From Nitrospinaceae bacterium (GTDB lineage: Bacteria > Nitrospinota_A > UBA7883 > JAJDBK01), in contig JAJDBK010000056.1 in assembly GCA_029261405.1 (NCBI GenBank), positions 53,002 to 117,001 on the forward strand: a DNA stretch of 64,000 bases. Direction: 5' to 3'. Both the position numbers and the translations under genes were made by a program. The notes under the pieces are model-generated. The model made no database searches and had not been told where the DNA came from. It saw only the letters and a program-made list of their open reading frames with translations. This document shows, piece after piece, positions 29,160 through 37,772 of the stretch; the first letter of the stretch is position 1; every line of letters starts with the position of its first letter.

Positions 29160-30128
29160 ATGGTAGAGAGCCGGGTCTACAAGGAGTATTGCGAGCGGAT
29201 ATCATCTTACGATATCCATGGCGCTCTCACCAGAATTCTGGGCGAGAGGTACGCGCAATACCGTAAGGCGTGGGACTCGGCCACGCCCGAATCGATTCCC
29301 GATTTCCCGGTCCACGTCGATTTCGAACTTTTCGACAAGTGCAACCAGAGTTGTTCATTCTGCCCCCGCAACGAAGATTTATACCCGGATGTCGGCTACC
29401 CGATCAACAGCGACGCCACCATCCCGGAGGATGTAATCAACAGGCTGGTAGCCGAAGCGAAAGAAGAGTCACTCTATTCGGTCAACTTCTCATTTGGCGA
29501 ACCACTGCTCTACAAGGGGCTTTTTAACACGGTAAAGCGGTTCCATGAAGAGGGGGGTGTAGTCGATTCGAGGGTGATAACCAACGGCCTGCTCCTCCAT
29601 CGCCATATGGAAGAGCTTTTCGATTCCGGGCTGGTGAACCTCTTTGTATCACTCGACGCTTTCTCGAAGGCGACCTACAACAGACAGCGGGGATACGGAT
29701 ACAAAAAAGTTGTCGATAACCTGCTCGGCGTGGTCGAAGAGAAGAAACTGCGCGGGGCGGTATTGCCTATGATCCGGGTTTCGTTCGTGCGTAACGGTGA
29801 GAACGAACACGAGTTGGACGATTTCATCCGGTTCTGGCGGGACAAGGTCGATATCATAGATATCCAGACCTGCCTCGACTACAACGCCGCCGACAATGGG
29901 GCCGATGTGGAGAAAAAATGGACCTGCATAGACCCGTTTCGGCGTATGTCGGTCCTGGCTACCGGGGAGGTTCTTCCATGCTGTACCTTTTTCGGTAAAA
30001 AACTTGTCATCGGCGACACCAGAATCGACAGCCTGAAACGGATATGGAACTCCGGGGAGATGCGGTGGATCAGAAAATCGTTACTCGATGATTCCAACGA
30101 GGTCTGCCGGTCGTGCCAATCGGCCTGA
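29160..30128 (+). CDS. Radical SAM/SPASM protein
   Basis: 322 residues. CNQSCSFC gives Cys61, Cys65 and Cys68; FSFGEPLLY is the SAM-binding GGE-like motif. The C-terminal cysteines (CC in a VLPCCTFF context, CRSC at the end) fit a SPASM domain. Starts 11 bases after the NeuB-type gene and is followed 7 bases later by a polysialyltransferase-like gene. Its reaction is unknown. Confidence 0.85.
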   Translation: MVESRVYKEYCERISSYDIHGALTRILGERYAQYRKAWDSATPESIPDFPVHVDFELFDKCNQSCSFCPRNEDLYPDVGYPINSDATIPEDVINRLVAEAKEESLYSVNFSFGEPLLYKGLFNTVKRFHEEGGVVDSRVITNGLLLHRHMEELFDSGLVNLFVSLDAFSKATYNRQRGYGYKKVVDNLLGVVEEKKLRGAVLPMIRVSFVRNGENEHELDDFIRFWRDKVDIIDIQTCLDYNAADNGADVEKKWTCIDPFRRMSVLATGEVLPCCTFFGKKLVIGDTRIDSLKRIWNSGEMRWIRKSLLDDSNEVCRSCQSA

Positions 30129-30135
30129 TCGAATA

Positions 30136-31341
30136 ATGGAGAACCCCGATCTTGTTCAGGTCTATTACCCGCACAATCTGATACCGGCGATCACCGCCCT
30201 GCGCTGGTTACGCGAGGAGAATGGTGATCCCCCTGATGGCGCCGCCACGGTCGTGGTGCGAACCCAAAGAGCAGACCCCGCCCGAAAAGAGCGGTTGTAC
30301 GAAACTGTTCGGATCTTGGCGCAGGCTTATCCGTGGCTTTCGGTCTGGGCGCCAACGGACGATGAGTTAAAAAGATACTTTTCTGCCATAACCCCCGTTC
30401 CTGTCCGGGCTGGCAGGTTGCGTAGCAGGTTCGGCCCAAGATATTTTGATCGGATATTTTATCCGCACAACGTAGCCGGAGACTTTACCGCACAGTCGCT
30501 CTTCTCCGCATTTCCTGACGCAAAACGGATCTGTTACGGAGACTCTCTGGGCATAGTCTATTCCCCCTCGGGGTTTGAGGCGATGAACTACGACACCGGT
30601 GGCCTTTACGAATCGTTACGCAATCCATGGACCACAGCGAAAAACTTTTTGTTGCGACTGGCAAGAATGGCTATGGCCCCTCGCGCCGGTAAAAACTTCG
30701 AGCCGCATCAATACGCGCTGTTAATCCCTGCCCAGCTTGGAGGCGATACATTGGGCGCCACCCTTCCCACAATACCTGACAAAGAGATGGCACATAAAAC
30801 TATCCGGGCGTTTCAAATGCGGGTTCCCGACTATATGCGCAAGGTGGACGAGGCTCTTAACTGTGCGGGAGAGCGTGCATACCTCTTCCCCATGGCAAAT
30901 TTCGCCGAGGCTTTATGTATGTCGCAGGAGGGGGAGATCGAACTCTATAGACGGATTCTGATGGAATACGTTCCGGTCGGCTCCACTATAATTTTAAAAC
31001 CGCACCCCGGCGCCGAACCTTCCAAGACAGAGAGGTTAGCGCGGTCGCTTGCACAAAAGTATGACATTCGCCTCTTCGATGCGGAGGGTAGTCTCGTTCC
31101 GATGGAGCTTGCCGACCGGTTGGCAAGGGAGTGCGAGGTTCTTTCGGTGGCTTATACCTCCGTCTCACTCCCTTACCTCTACGGAACAAAGATAAAACAC
31201 CTCCTCGACGACCGGTTGATCGACGAATTCGTGAACCGGGCGAAGAGGAAGTGGGTCCGTACAGGAAACGACTTCTACCTGTTCGCCATCGATAACATGG
31301 AGAAGTGGGACGGCGAATCGGTCTTCTACCCCCCGAAATAG
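30136..31341 (+). CDS. Possible polysialyltransferase-like glycosyltransferase
   Basis: 401 residues from the ATG at 30136; an upstream in-frame start lies inside the previous gene. A Rossmann-like start (VQVYYPHNLIPAITAL), FYPHNVAGDF, and C-terminal TIILKPHPGAEPS followed by EVLSVAYTSVSLPYLYG resemble GT-B enzymes of the polysialyltransferase group. With a NeuB-type synthase two genes upstream, transfer of a nonulosonate is the favoured role. The match is remote. Its 3' end overlaps the convergent aminotransferase gene by 16 bases. Confidence 0.6.
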   Translation: MENPDLVQVYYPHNLIPAITALRWLREENGDPPDGAATVVVRTQRADPARKERLYETVRILAQAYPWLSVWAPTDDELKRYFSAITPVPVRAGRLRSRFGPRYFDRIFYPHNVAGDFTAQSLFSAFPDAKRICYGDSLGIVYSPSGFEAMNYDTGGLYESLRNPWTTAKNFLLRLARMAMAPRAGKNFEPHQYALLIPAQLGGDTLGATLPTIPDKEMAHKTIRAFQMRVPDYMRKVDEALNCAGERAYLFPMANFAEALCMSQEGEIELYRRILMEYVPVGSTIILKPHPGAEPSKTERLARSLAQKYDIRLFDAEGSLVPMELADRLARECEVLSVAYTSVSLPYLYGTKIKHLLDDRLIDEFVNRAKRKWVRTGNDFYLFAIDNMEKWDGESVFYPPK

Positions 31342-32522
31342 TCGATGGTTTCGGTCAGAATATCCGCTTTCCGTTGCGCCGTTTCCATATCCGTGTAGTT
31401 GGTCTTGAACTGTAAAAGTTTGGGCGCCGTCCGTTCCGCTACGGGGCATAAGCCGGGGCCATACTCCTGCGGCATATCTTCCTTCCGGTAATAACGCCAG
31501 ACGTTGCTTTTCTCGTTTAGCAACATCGGTTCCAGATGGGTCAGTTTCCAGCAGGCGTAGACACCATCTCCCCCCAGTTCCATATATTTTGACCGAAACT
31601 CCCGCCACGGGATTTTTTCGGTATCGAGTTTGACCACATAAGCCCAGTATGAGTTGGTAAAACCTTCAGGTGTGAACTGCGGAGTCAGCCAGGAACAATC
31701 GCCCCGCGCTTTTTCGTGCATCCCGGCGATAAGGATTCGCATTCCGACAAGCTCTTCGGCCCTTTCGACCTGGGCCAGCGCAACGGCGGCGCACAACTCC
31801 GGGATACGATAGTTGAAACCGAGCGATGCGTGGCGATCGTAGTCGGGGTCCTGAATTGTGTCTTTGGTGATTTTGCCTTTGGTGGCGCCTACACCGGCGT
31901 ACCCCAAAGAGTTGAACCGGCGGATATTGAGGGCCAGATCGTCGTCGTCCGTTATAATCATGCCCCCTTCACCGCTCGCCAGATGTTTACTGCTCTGGAA
32001 ACTGTACGACGCGCAGTGACCGACGGTTCCGGCGATCCTGCCATTATATTCGCTCAGGACACATTGAGCGTTGTCTTCCAGAACGAACAGATCGTGTTCT
32101 TTCGCAAGTTTCATTAAAGGATCGATATCGACCGGCAACCCGAAGATGCCCACAGGAATAATCGCTTTGGTCCGTTCGGTAATTCTCTCCTCAACTAATT
32201 TCGGGTCGATGTTCCATGTATCCGCATCAATGTCTGCAAATACCGGCATAGCCCCAGCGTGCATCACGGCAAAAGTGGTGCTTGCCATGGTCAGTGGAGG
32301 AACAATCACTTCGTCTCCCGGACCTATTCCCTTTGCCGCCAACGCCGCGTGCATGGTGGCGGTTCCGTTGATAAAAGATATCGCGTATTTTGTACCGAAT
32401 TTCTCCGCAAACGCCTTTTCCAGACGACTCATCATCACACTACCGGCATGGGTGCGAAACTGCGCGTCGAGGGTTTCGTTAACGTATTTTCTCTCCAGGT
32501 CAGATATCCGTGAAAATTTCAT
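31326..32522 (-). CDS. DegT/DnrJ/EryC1-family PLP sugar aminotransferase
   Basis: 398 residues. PLP lysine is in YSFQSSKHLASGEGG; FINGTATMHAAL and VLEDNAQC are family motifs, and NYRIPELCAAVALAQVE forms the substrate region. It would aminate a keto sugar such as the PseB product from the opposite strand. Its ATG directly follows the stop of the cytidylyltransferase gene, so it is the last of a four-gene leftward block. Confidence 0.9.
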   Translation of the reverse strand: MKFSRISDLERKYVNETLDAQFRTHAGSVMMSRLEKAFAEKFGTKYAISFINGTATMHAALAAKGIGPGDEVIVPPLTMASTTFAVMHAGAMPVFADIDADTWNIDPKLVEERITERTKAIIPVGIFGLPVDIDPLMKLAKEHDLFVLEDNAQCVLSEYNGRIAGTVGHCASYSFQSSKHLASGEGGMIITDDDDLALNIRRFNSLGYAGVGATKGKITKDTIQDPDYDRHASLGFNYRIPELCAAVALAQVERAEELVGMRILIAGMHEKARGDCSWLTPQFTPEGFTNSYWAYVVKLDTEKIPWREFRSKYMELGGDGVYACWKLTHLEPMLLNEKSNVWRYYRKEDMPQEYGPGLCPVAERTAPKLLQFKTNYTDMETAQRKADILTETIDYFGG

Positions 32523-33296
32523 CTATGCCTCTTTATTTCCTCTGTTTTCATCCTGAACCGATATTTTATAACCGGCGTTCCGCTCAAATCCTGAATTTAT
32601 TTTGTTAAGCGAAGGTTCATTTTCGAGTAAATTGAGAAGTTCTTCCATCGAAAAAAGACCGTTCTCCCCAAACCGGCGGTAGACCTCCCTTGCGAACGCA
32701 AGATCCTCCGGGTAATCGATGGTCCAGCGAAAATGCGACAGGTTTTTTGCATATTTCAGGCTAAAAACTTTGAAGCGCTCCCTGTTTTTCCAGATGTAAG
32801 GGGTGACATGCTCCCGCTCGGAGCTTTTATCAGCTTTTTCCCATGCGGTTTGCAACGCGTCGAACGAAAAAACCTCCACATCGATTCCTTCAGGGTATGT
32901 CGGGTCGAGTGTGTTGCTTGCGTAGTCATATCCGTCTCCTGAATTGAAGGCGTTTATGACATCGCCTATTACCTTCGCATCCTTGAACGGGTCGTCCGCT
33001 GTGATCCTTACAATAACGTCAGCCTTATATTTCAGGGCCGCCTTATAATATCGGTCAAGAACATCGTCACGGCTCCCCCTGTATACGGCGGCTCCGGCTT
33101 TGTTTGACTCTATCTCAATGACATTGTCCTCCGGGCCAGTGGTGGTGGCTACAATAGTTTCGTCGATCAATTCGCACGCCTTCACCCGTAAAATCACCCG
33201 GCACAAGAGCGATTCCCCCTCAATATTTTCAAGAGTCTTGCCGGGTAACCTTGAAGAACCCATCCGAGCCTGAATTATCGCTGTGACTTTTTTCAT
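32523..33296 (-). CDS. SpsF/NeuA-like cytidylyltransferase
   Basis: 257 residues from the ATG at 33296 (MKKVTAIIQARMGSSRLPGK), which overlaps the previous stop as ATGA; a longer open frame upstream lies within the oxidoreductase gene. IIQARMGSSRLPGK is the nucleotide-binding loop of SpsF/KdsB-type enzymes; RITADDPFKD and FRWTIDYPEDL follow. In B. subtilis SpsF stands with a NeuB homologue (SpsE) in spore-coat sugar synthesis. CMP activation of the nonulosonate is the likely role. Confidence 0.87.
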   Translation of the reverse strand: MKKVTAIIQARMGSSRLPGKTLENIEGESLLCRVILRVKACELIDETIVATTTGPEDNVIEIESNKAGAAVYRGSRDDVLDRYYKAALKYKADVIVRITADDPFKDAKVIGDVINAFNSGDGYDYASNTLDPTYPEGIDVEVFSFDALQTAWEKADKSSEREHVTPYIWKNRERFKVFSLKYAKNLSHFRWTIDYPEDLAFAREVYRRFGENGLFSMEELLNLLENEPSLNKINSGFERNAGYKISVQDENRGNKEA

Positions 33297-34291
33297 AGGG
33301 TTATCGCGCCACCGGTTGCAGAAGAGAGTCTCGCCGCCTCGGCTATTTTGAGCGCTTGCATACCCTGATCGTAATCTTGACAGCTCTTTACGTTGCCCGC
33401 CAGAATATCGAGAAAATGGCGGGTCTGCGCAAGGTACATATCGTTCGCATCGTAGTCGGGCCATTGGGCCTCTTCCCACTTCTTATTCTCCGAAATATAC
33501 CATCGCACACAGTTTGCATGGAAACTCCAGACGACAACACCATTTTCGCAGGTCACATCAAGGCTACAGTCGCTGAATCGACGCAGGTAGTCGAGATGGA
33601 TCGAGCCGATAGCCCCCGACTCGAAACGAACAATCATCTCCACCGTATCTTCCGTGTCGATCTCAAGAGAGCTTATCTTATCGATCATGGCCGTCACACT
33701 CTTCACACCTCCAAATAGCCAGCGGGTGTAGTCGATCTCGTGAATCCGGTCGAGAAGCACACCGCCACCCAGATCCTTGTTGGCGCTGTAACCGTTCCGG
33801 TAATCCTCCCACGGATGCCAGTCGGGCAGGTATTGACCGAAATTGGCGCGCACGCTCATCACCCGCCCCATTACACCCTCTTCAAGCAACTCATGCGCCT
33901 TTACAAGCCCCGGATGGAACCGGAAGTTGCACCCGACCAGAGTTTTTAATTTCCGTTTCTGAATCTCGTCGCTAATCTTGTCAAGACCTTCAAGTGTATG
34001 CGACACTGGTTTTTCGACAAAGAGATGACACCCGGCCCGGACTAACGTAAAAGTCTGGTCGAGATGCATACTGGTGGGGGAGCAGACAAGCGCCACGTCC
34101 ACCCCTTTTTCGAGAGCGGATTCGATATCGGGATAAGGGTCTACACCGTAAAGTTTCGCCGCCTCATTCCGTCTCTCCTCCGACGGATCGCAAGCGGCGA
34201 TATTTACCGCTCCGGCGGTTCTCAGGTTGCGGATATGGCGTTTCCCTATCGATCCGCACCCTATTACCAGAAATTTCATTTCCATCGTCAT
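33293..34291 (-). CDS. Gfo/Idh/MocA-family oxidoreductase
   Basis: 332 residues; the ATG at 34291 is followed by further Met codons at positions 3 and 5, so the start may shift slightly. FLVIGCGSIGKRHIRNL is the NAD(P) fold, VEKPVSHT the conserved EKP motif, and DRIHEIDYTRWLFGG the catalytic His region. Members oxidise or reduce sugars, including PtmF-like enzymes in legionaminic acid loci. The stop overlaps the cytidylyltransferase start by four bases. Confidence 0.88.
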   Translation of the reverse strand: MTMEMKFLVIGCGSIGKRHIRNLRTAGAVNIAACDPSEERRNEAAKLYGVDPYPDIESALEKGVDVALVCSPTSMHLDQTFTLVRAGCHLFVEKPVSHTLEGLDKISDEIQKRKLKTLVGCNFRFHPGLVKAHELLEEGVMGRVMSVRANFGQYLPDWHPWEDYRNGYSANKDLGGGVLLDRIHEIDYTRWLFGGVKSVTAMIDKISSLEIDTEDTVEMIVRFESGAIGSIHLDYLRRFSDCSLDVTCENGVVVWSFHANCVRWYISENKKWEEAQWPDYDANDMYLAQTRHFLDILAGNVKSCQDYDQGMQALKIAEAARLSSATGGAITL

Positions 34292-34303
34292 ATTTTCTTT
34301 CTG

Positions 34304-35419
34304 TCAGCAATCGTTGAGCAGTGATTTGTAGAGCGCCAATAGTCGTCCGGTATTCTGGTCCCAGTCGGCTCTATTTTCAATCTGTTTTCTGTTGGCGCGG
34401 CTCATAGTTTCAAGCGCCGCACTGTCACTACCGGACGCTGTTATTATCGCATCGGAGAAATCATCAACCCCTTCGGCCAGCCATCCGTTGGCGCCTTGGG
34501 AAACCCACTCGGCGTTCCCCGGGCCATCAGTAACAACTACCGGAAGGCCGGTGGCCATCGCTTCGAGCAAAGATACAGACGCGCCATCGGTTTTTGAACA
34601 GCTCAGATAGAGGTCAGCCTCCCGAAAATAATCGCGCATATCATCGCGGGTGACCGGACCGGGGAGCAGAACGCAATCGCCAAGTCCGTTATTGTCGATA
34701 AACCGGTTCACATAATCGGCCTGCGGCCCGTGTCCGACCATGACAAGCCTCAGTTCTTCTCGTTTTTCATGGGCGTTCCTGAACGATTCGAGGACGATGT
34801 AAGTTCCGTAAAGTTGGCTCCAGTATCTTGTGGTAATGACAATGAACGCATCGCGCCACCCAGCCTTTTCTCGAAGTTTCAGGGACGATCCGCCCGGCGC
34901 AAAATGTAAAAAATCGACACCCCACGGGAACTGGGCTATCTTGTCTTCCGGGAACGGACGCATTTCGGAAACCTTGTTCCGAACAGCGTCACAGTCGCAG
35001 ACAAGAGCGTCGGCTCTCGTTACGGCAAATCGGGTAACCCATTTGGAATAATCATTTTTATCCATATCGAACAGGATATCGTAACCCCACGACATGAAAA
35101 CATAAGGGTGAAAACCGGACAGGGCCATCATGAATCCGCAAGACTGGGCCGGGCCCGCATGTATCAGGTCGGGGCCGGTTTTTTCTATAATGTCCACAAA
35201 CTCAGGCATCAGTCCCATCAGGTTTTCAGGGGTGTTTAACTCGGGGGCAATACCGCCCCACCTTATCTGAGTGACACGATCGGGCAGAGGCCTCCCCTCA
35301 AAATGGGTATCTTCGTTTTCGAGTTGCAGAAAATAAACCTCGGCGCCAAAAGAGACGATTTTCGACAGGAAATTATGATCGTGTGTCGAATAGCTCCTCG
35401 AAAAATATAAAATTCTCAT
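34304..35419 (-). CDS. Family 4 glycosyltransferase
   Basis: 371 residues, GT-B fold. The nucleotide-sugar site reads DLYLSCSKTDGASVSLLEAM, followed by ATGLPVVVTDGPGNAEWV. The N-terminus (MRILYFSRSYSTHDHNFLSK) fits the acceptor domain. First gene of a leftward block, with the oxidoreductase gene starting 12 bases after its stop. Sugar and linkage are unknown. Confidence 0.9.
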   Translation of the reverse strand: MRILYFSRSYSTHDHNFLSKIVSFGAEVYFLQLENEDTHFEGRPLPDRVTQIRWGGIAPELNTPENLMGLMPEFVDIIEKTGPDLIHAGPAQSCGFMMALSGFHPYVFMSWGYDILFDMDKNDYSKWVTRFAVTRADALVCDCDAVRNKVSEMRPFPEDKIAQFPWGVDFLHFAPGGSSLKLREKAGWRDAFIVITTRYWSQLYGTYIVLESFRNAHEKREELRLVMVGHGPQADYVNRFIDNNGLGDCVLLPGPVTRDDMRDYFREADLYLSCSKTDGASVSLLEAMATGLPVVVTDGPGNAEWVSQGANGWLAEGVDDFSDAIITASGSDSAALETMSRANRKQIENRADWDQNTGRLLALYKSLLNDC

Positions 35420-35531
35420 CTGGTCCCAAGCGAAATATATAGCGGTTGATTATACGGCAAAGGAAAGAGAGCGTGCGAAGTCAATCGAATCTGAAACCTG
35501 TTTTCAGGAAAAAAGATTACCCGCAAGATGT

Positions 35532-35537
35532 TATAAT
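35532..35537 (+). promoter_or_regulatory. TATAAT -10-like element before the 35593 block
   Basis: A perfect TATAAT lies 55 bases before the GTG at 35593, inside the 173-base divergent gap from the GT4 gene. Nearby is CTGAAACCTGTTTTCAG (35491-35507), an inverted repeat that could be an operator. No strong -35 is seen. Confidence 0.35.
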
Positions 35538-35592
35538 TGGCGATTATGTTTGATTATTGTTAACCGCTTGAAAACCAACACCCAGAGAGATT

Positions 35593-36621
35593 GTGAAAAC
35601 TATTTTAATAACGGGAGGCGCTGGCTTTATAGGTAGCAACTTCACCAGATACATTTACGACAAGTATCCCGAATACCACATCATCATTCTTGACGCTCTC
35701 ACATACGCGGGTAGTGTTCACAATCTACCGGAAGGAAGCTTCAATTCAAATCGTTTCGAGTTCTGGTACGGCAACGTTAAAAACGCCGAAATGATAGACA
35801 CCTTGGTGTCCCAGGCCGATGCGGTGATCCATTTTGCGGCTGAGACCCACGTTACGAGATCCATCTACGACAACCTCCTCTTTTTTGAAACAGACGTCAT
35901 CGGCACACAGGTGGTTGCCAACGCCGTTTTAAAATATAAAGAGAAGGTCAAACGCTTCATACATATCTCCACTTCAGAAGTCTACGGCACCGCCGAAGCG
36001 GAAAAGATGGATGAAGAGCATTCGTTAAATCCGATGAGTCCCTACGCCGCCGCCAAGTGTGGCGCCGACAGGCTGGTACACTCCTACTTTGCAACCTATC
36101 AGATTCCTGCGGTGATCGTAAGGCCTTTTAACAACTACGGACCGTACCAGCACCTCGAAAAAGTGATTCCGCGTTTTATAACAAGTTGCATTTTAGGAGA
36201 GGCTCTTTCGGTTCATGGAGATGGATCTGCGGCCCGGGATTTTATCCACGTTACCGATAATTGCATAGCAATCGACAAAATCCTTCATGCTGACGCTGAT
36301 AAGGTTGACGGGCAGGTGTTTAATATCGGAAGCGACGAACATATCTCGGTTCTTCAGATAGCGGAAACGGTAAAAAGGCTGATGGGCGGGAATAACAGCA
36401 AGATAGAGACTGTCGGTAACCGCCCCGGGCAGGTATTTCGCCACACGAGTGATTCGAGCAAAATAAGAAGACTTCTCGACTGGGCGCCTGAAGTGGACTT
36501 CGAAGAGGGGTTGAAGCAGGCTATTATATGGTACAAACAAAATCAGGCATGGTGGGGCCCACAGGTCTGGATGCGACATATACCTATAGTCGCAGCTTCT
36601 GGTAAACGGGAACTACATTGA
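35593..36621 (+). CDS. RmlB/LegB-like nucleotide-sugar dehydratase with TSE active site
   Basis: 342 residues with a GTG start. GGAGFIGSNF binds NAD. The active-site strand reads STSEVYGTA: where RmlB (dTDP-glucose 4,6-dehydratase) has Thr-Asp-Glu, this has Thr-Ser-Glu, as in LegB-type and UDP-glucuronate decarboxylase-type enzymes. SPYAAAKCGAD supplies Tyr and Lys. It is therefore more likely to use a UDP-sugar than dTDP-glucose. Its stop overlaps the next TTG start (TTGA). Confidence 0.82.
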   Translation: MKTILITGGAGFIGSNFTRYIYDKYPEYHIIILDALTYAGSVHNLPEGSFNSNRFEFWYGNVKNAEMIDTLVSQADAVIHFAAETHVTRSIYDNLLFFETDVIGTQVVANAVLKYKEKVKRFIHISTSEVYGTAEAEKMDEEHSLNPMSPYAAAKCGADRLVHSYFATYQIPAVIVRPFNNYGPYQHLEKVIPRFITSCILGEALSVHGDGSAARDFIHVTDNCIAIDKILHADADKVDGQVFNIGSDEHISVLQIAETVKRLMGGNNSKIETVGNRPGQVFRHTSDSSKIRRLLDWAPEVDFEEGLKQAIIWYKQNQAWWGPQVWMRHIPIVAASGKRELH

Positions 36622-37772
36622 GCCGCAGGGTCCCTTTTTTCCACCATGACATCGGGGCGCCTGAGCTTAAAAAAATCGAAGAGGTTTTTGCAGGCCCGAT
36701 CCTTACAACGGGCGAAACAGTACGGGAGTTTGAATCTCAATTCGCAAACTACCTTGGTGTGAACCACGCCCTTGGTGTAACCAGTTGCACCGGCGCAATG
36801 CACATGTCGCTTCTTGCAATGGATATCGGTCCGGGGGACGAAGTGATAACCACACCGATGACCTTTATCGCCACAGCCACCGCAATAATTGAATCGGGCG
36901 CGACTCCTGTGTTTGTGGATGTGGAGCCTGAGACAGGAAACATCGACGCGAAAAGAATCGAAGAGGCTGTCACTGCGAAAACAAGAGCGATCCTGCCTGT
37001 GCACCTCTACGGCCTGATGTGCGACATGAAAGCGATACGGGCCATTGCGGACAAACATGGCCTGAAAATAATAGAAGACGCCGCCCATTGCGTGGAAGGA
37101 AGCCGGGACGGAATCAAACCGGGAATGGTATCCGAGACGGCCTGTTTCAGCTTCTACGCCACAAAAAACCTTACCTGCGGAGAGGGAGGGGCGGTCGTCA
37201 CGAACGATGCCGGTCTTGCCGAAAAACTGCGGCTGTTAAGGTTGCATGGCATGAGCAAAACGGCGGCGGACCGGCATAAGGATGGCTACAGCCATTGGGA
37301 TATGGTGTCGATGGGATGGAAATACAATATGGATAACATCCATGCGGCGATCCTTTTGCCACAGCTCGACAGGATAGATGGCGCCACAAAAAGACGGGAA
37401 TACCTGGCCGATAAATATGAGTCGCTCCTCAATGATATCGAAGGTGTCAGGTTTCCTGCGTCCTGCGAGCGTACCGTTCACGCTCGGCATCTTTTCACCA
37501 TTTGGGTAGACTCTGCAATCCGGGACAGCGTAATCGCCAATCTCAAAAGCAACGGAGTAGAGGTGATGGTCAACTACAGAGCTATCCATCCGCTCTCATA
37601 TTTTGCAGAGACTTTAAAGTACAAAGCAGGCGATTTTCCTGTCGCCGAAAAGATAGGAGCGGAAACTATCTCCATTCCGTTCTACCCTTCCATGCCTGAT
37701 GAAGATATCGATGCTGTGGCTAACTTGCTGAAAACTGCATTACAAGCGCAGAAAACCGGCCTGCATGGATGA
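36618..37772 (+). CDS. DegT/DnrJ/EryC1-family PLP aminotransferase
   Basis: 384 residues with a TTG start overlapping the previous stop. PLP lysine lies in SFYATKNLTCGEGG; GVTSCTGAMHMSLLA and IIEDAAHCVEG are family motifs. The close relation to ArnB/WecE-type enzymes and its pairing with the dehydratase at 35593 suggest amination of that enzyme's 4-keto product. It is distinct from the aminotransferase at 31326, so the locus can make at least two amino sugars. The stop overlaps the next gene. Confidence 0.9.
   Translation: MSRRVPFFHHDIGAPELKKIEEVFAGPILTTGETVREFESQFANYLGVNHALGVTSCTGAMHMSLLAMDIGPGDEVITTPMTFIATATAIIESGATPVFVDVEPETGNIDAKRIEEAVTAKTRAILPVHLYGLMCDMKAIRAIADKHGLKIIEDAAHCVEGSRDGIKPGMVSETACFSFYATKNLTCGEGGAVVTNDAGLAEKLRLLRLHGMSKTAADRHKDGYSHWDMVSMGWKYNMDNIHAAILLPQLDRIDGATKRREYLADKYESLLNDIEGVRFPASCERTVHARHLFTIWVDSAIRDSVIANLKSNGVEVMVNYRAIHPLSYFAETLKYKAGDFPVAEKIGAETISIPFYPSMPDEDIDAVANLLKTALQAQKTGLHG

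Noticed and set aside
31342..31608. Possible extra frame between the polysialyltransferase-like and aminotransferase genes
   Set aside because: The region is fully covered by the aminotransferase gene, whose C-terminus overlaps the preceding gene.
25658..32682. Two GGCGGTAG (ops/JUMPstart-like) octamers at 25658-25665 (plus) and 32675-32682 (plus)
   Set aside because: Both lie inside coding sequence, one of them on the strand opposite to its gene, and neither is in a leader before a long operon. Chance matches are the simplest reading.
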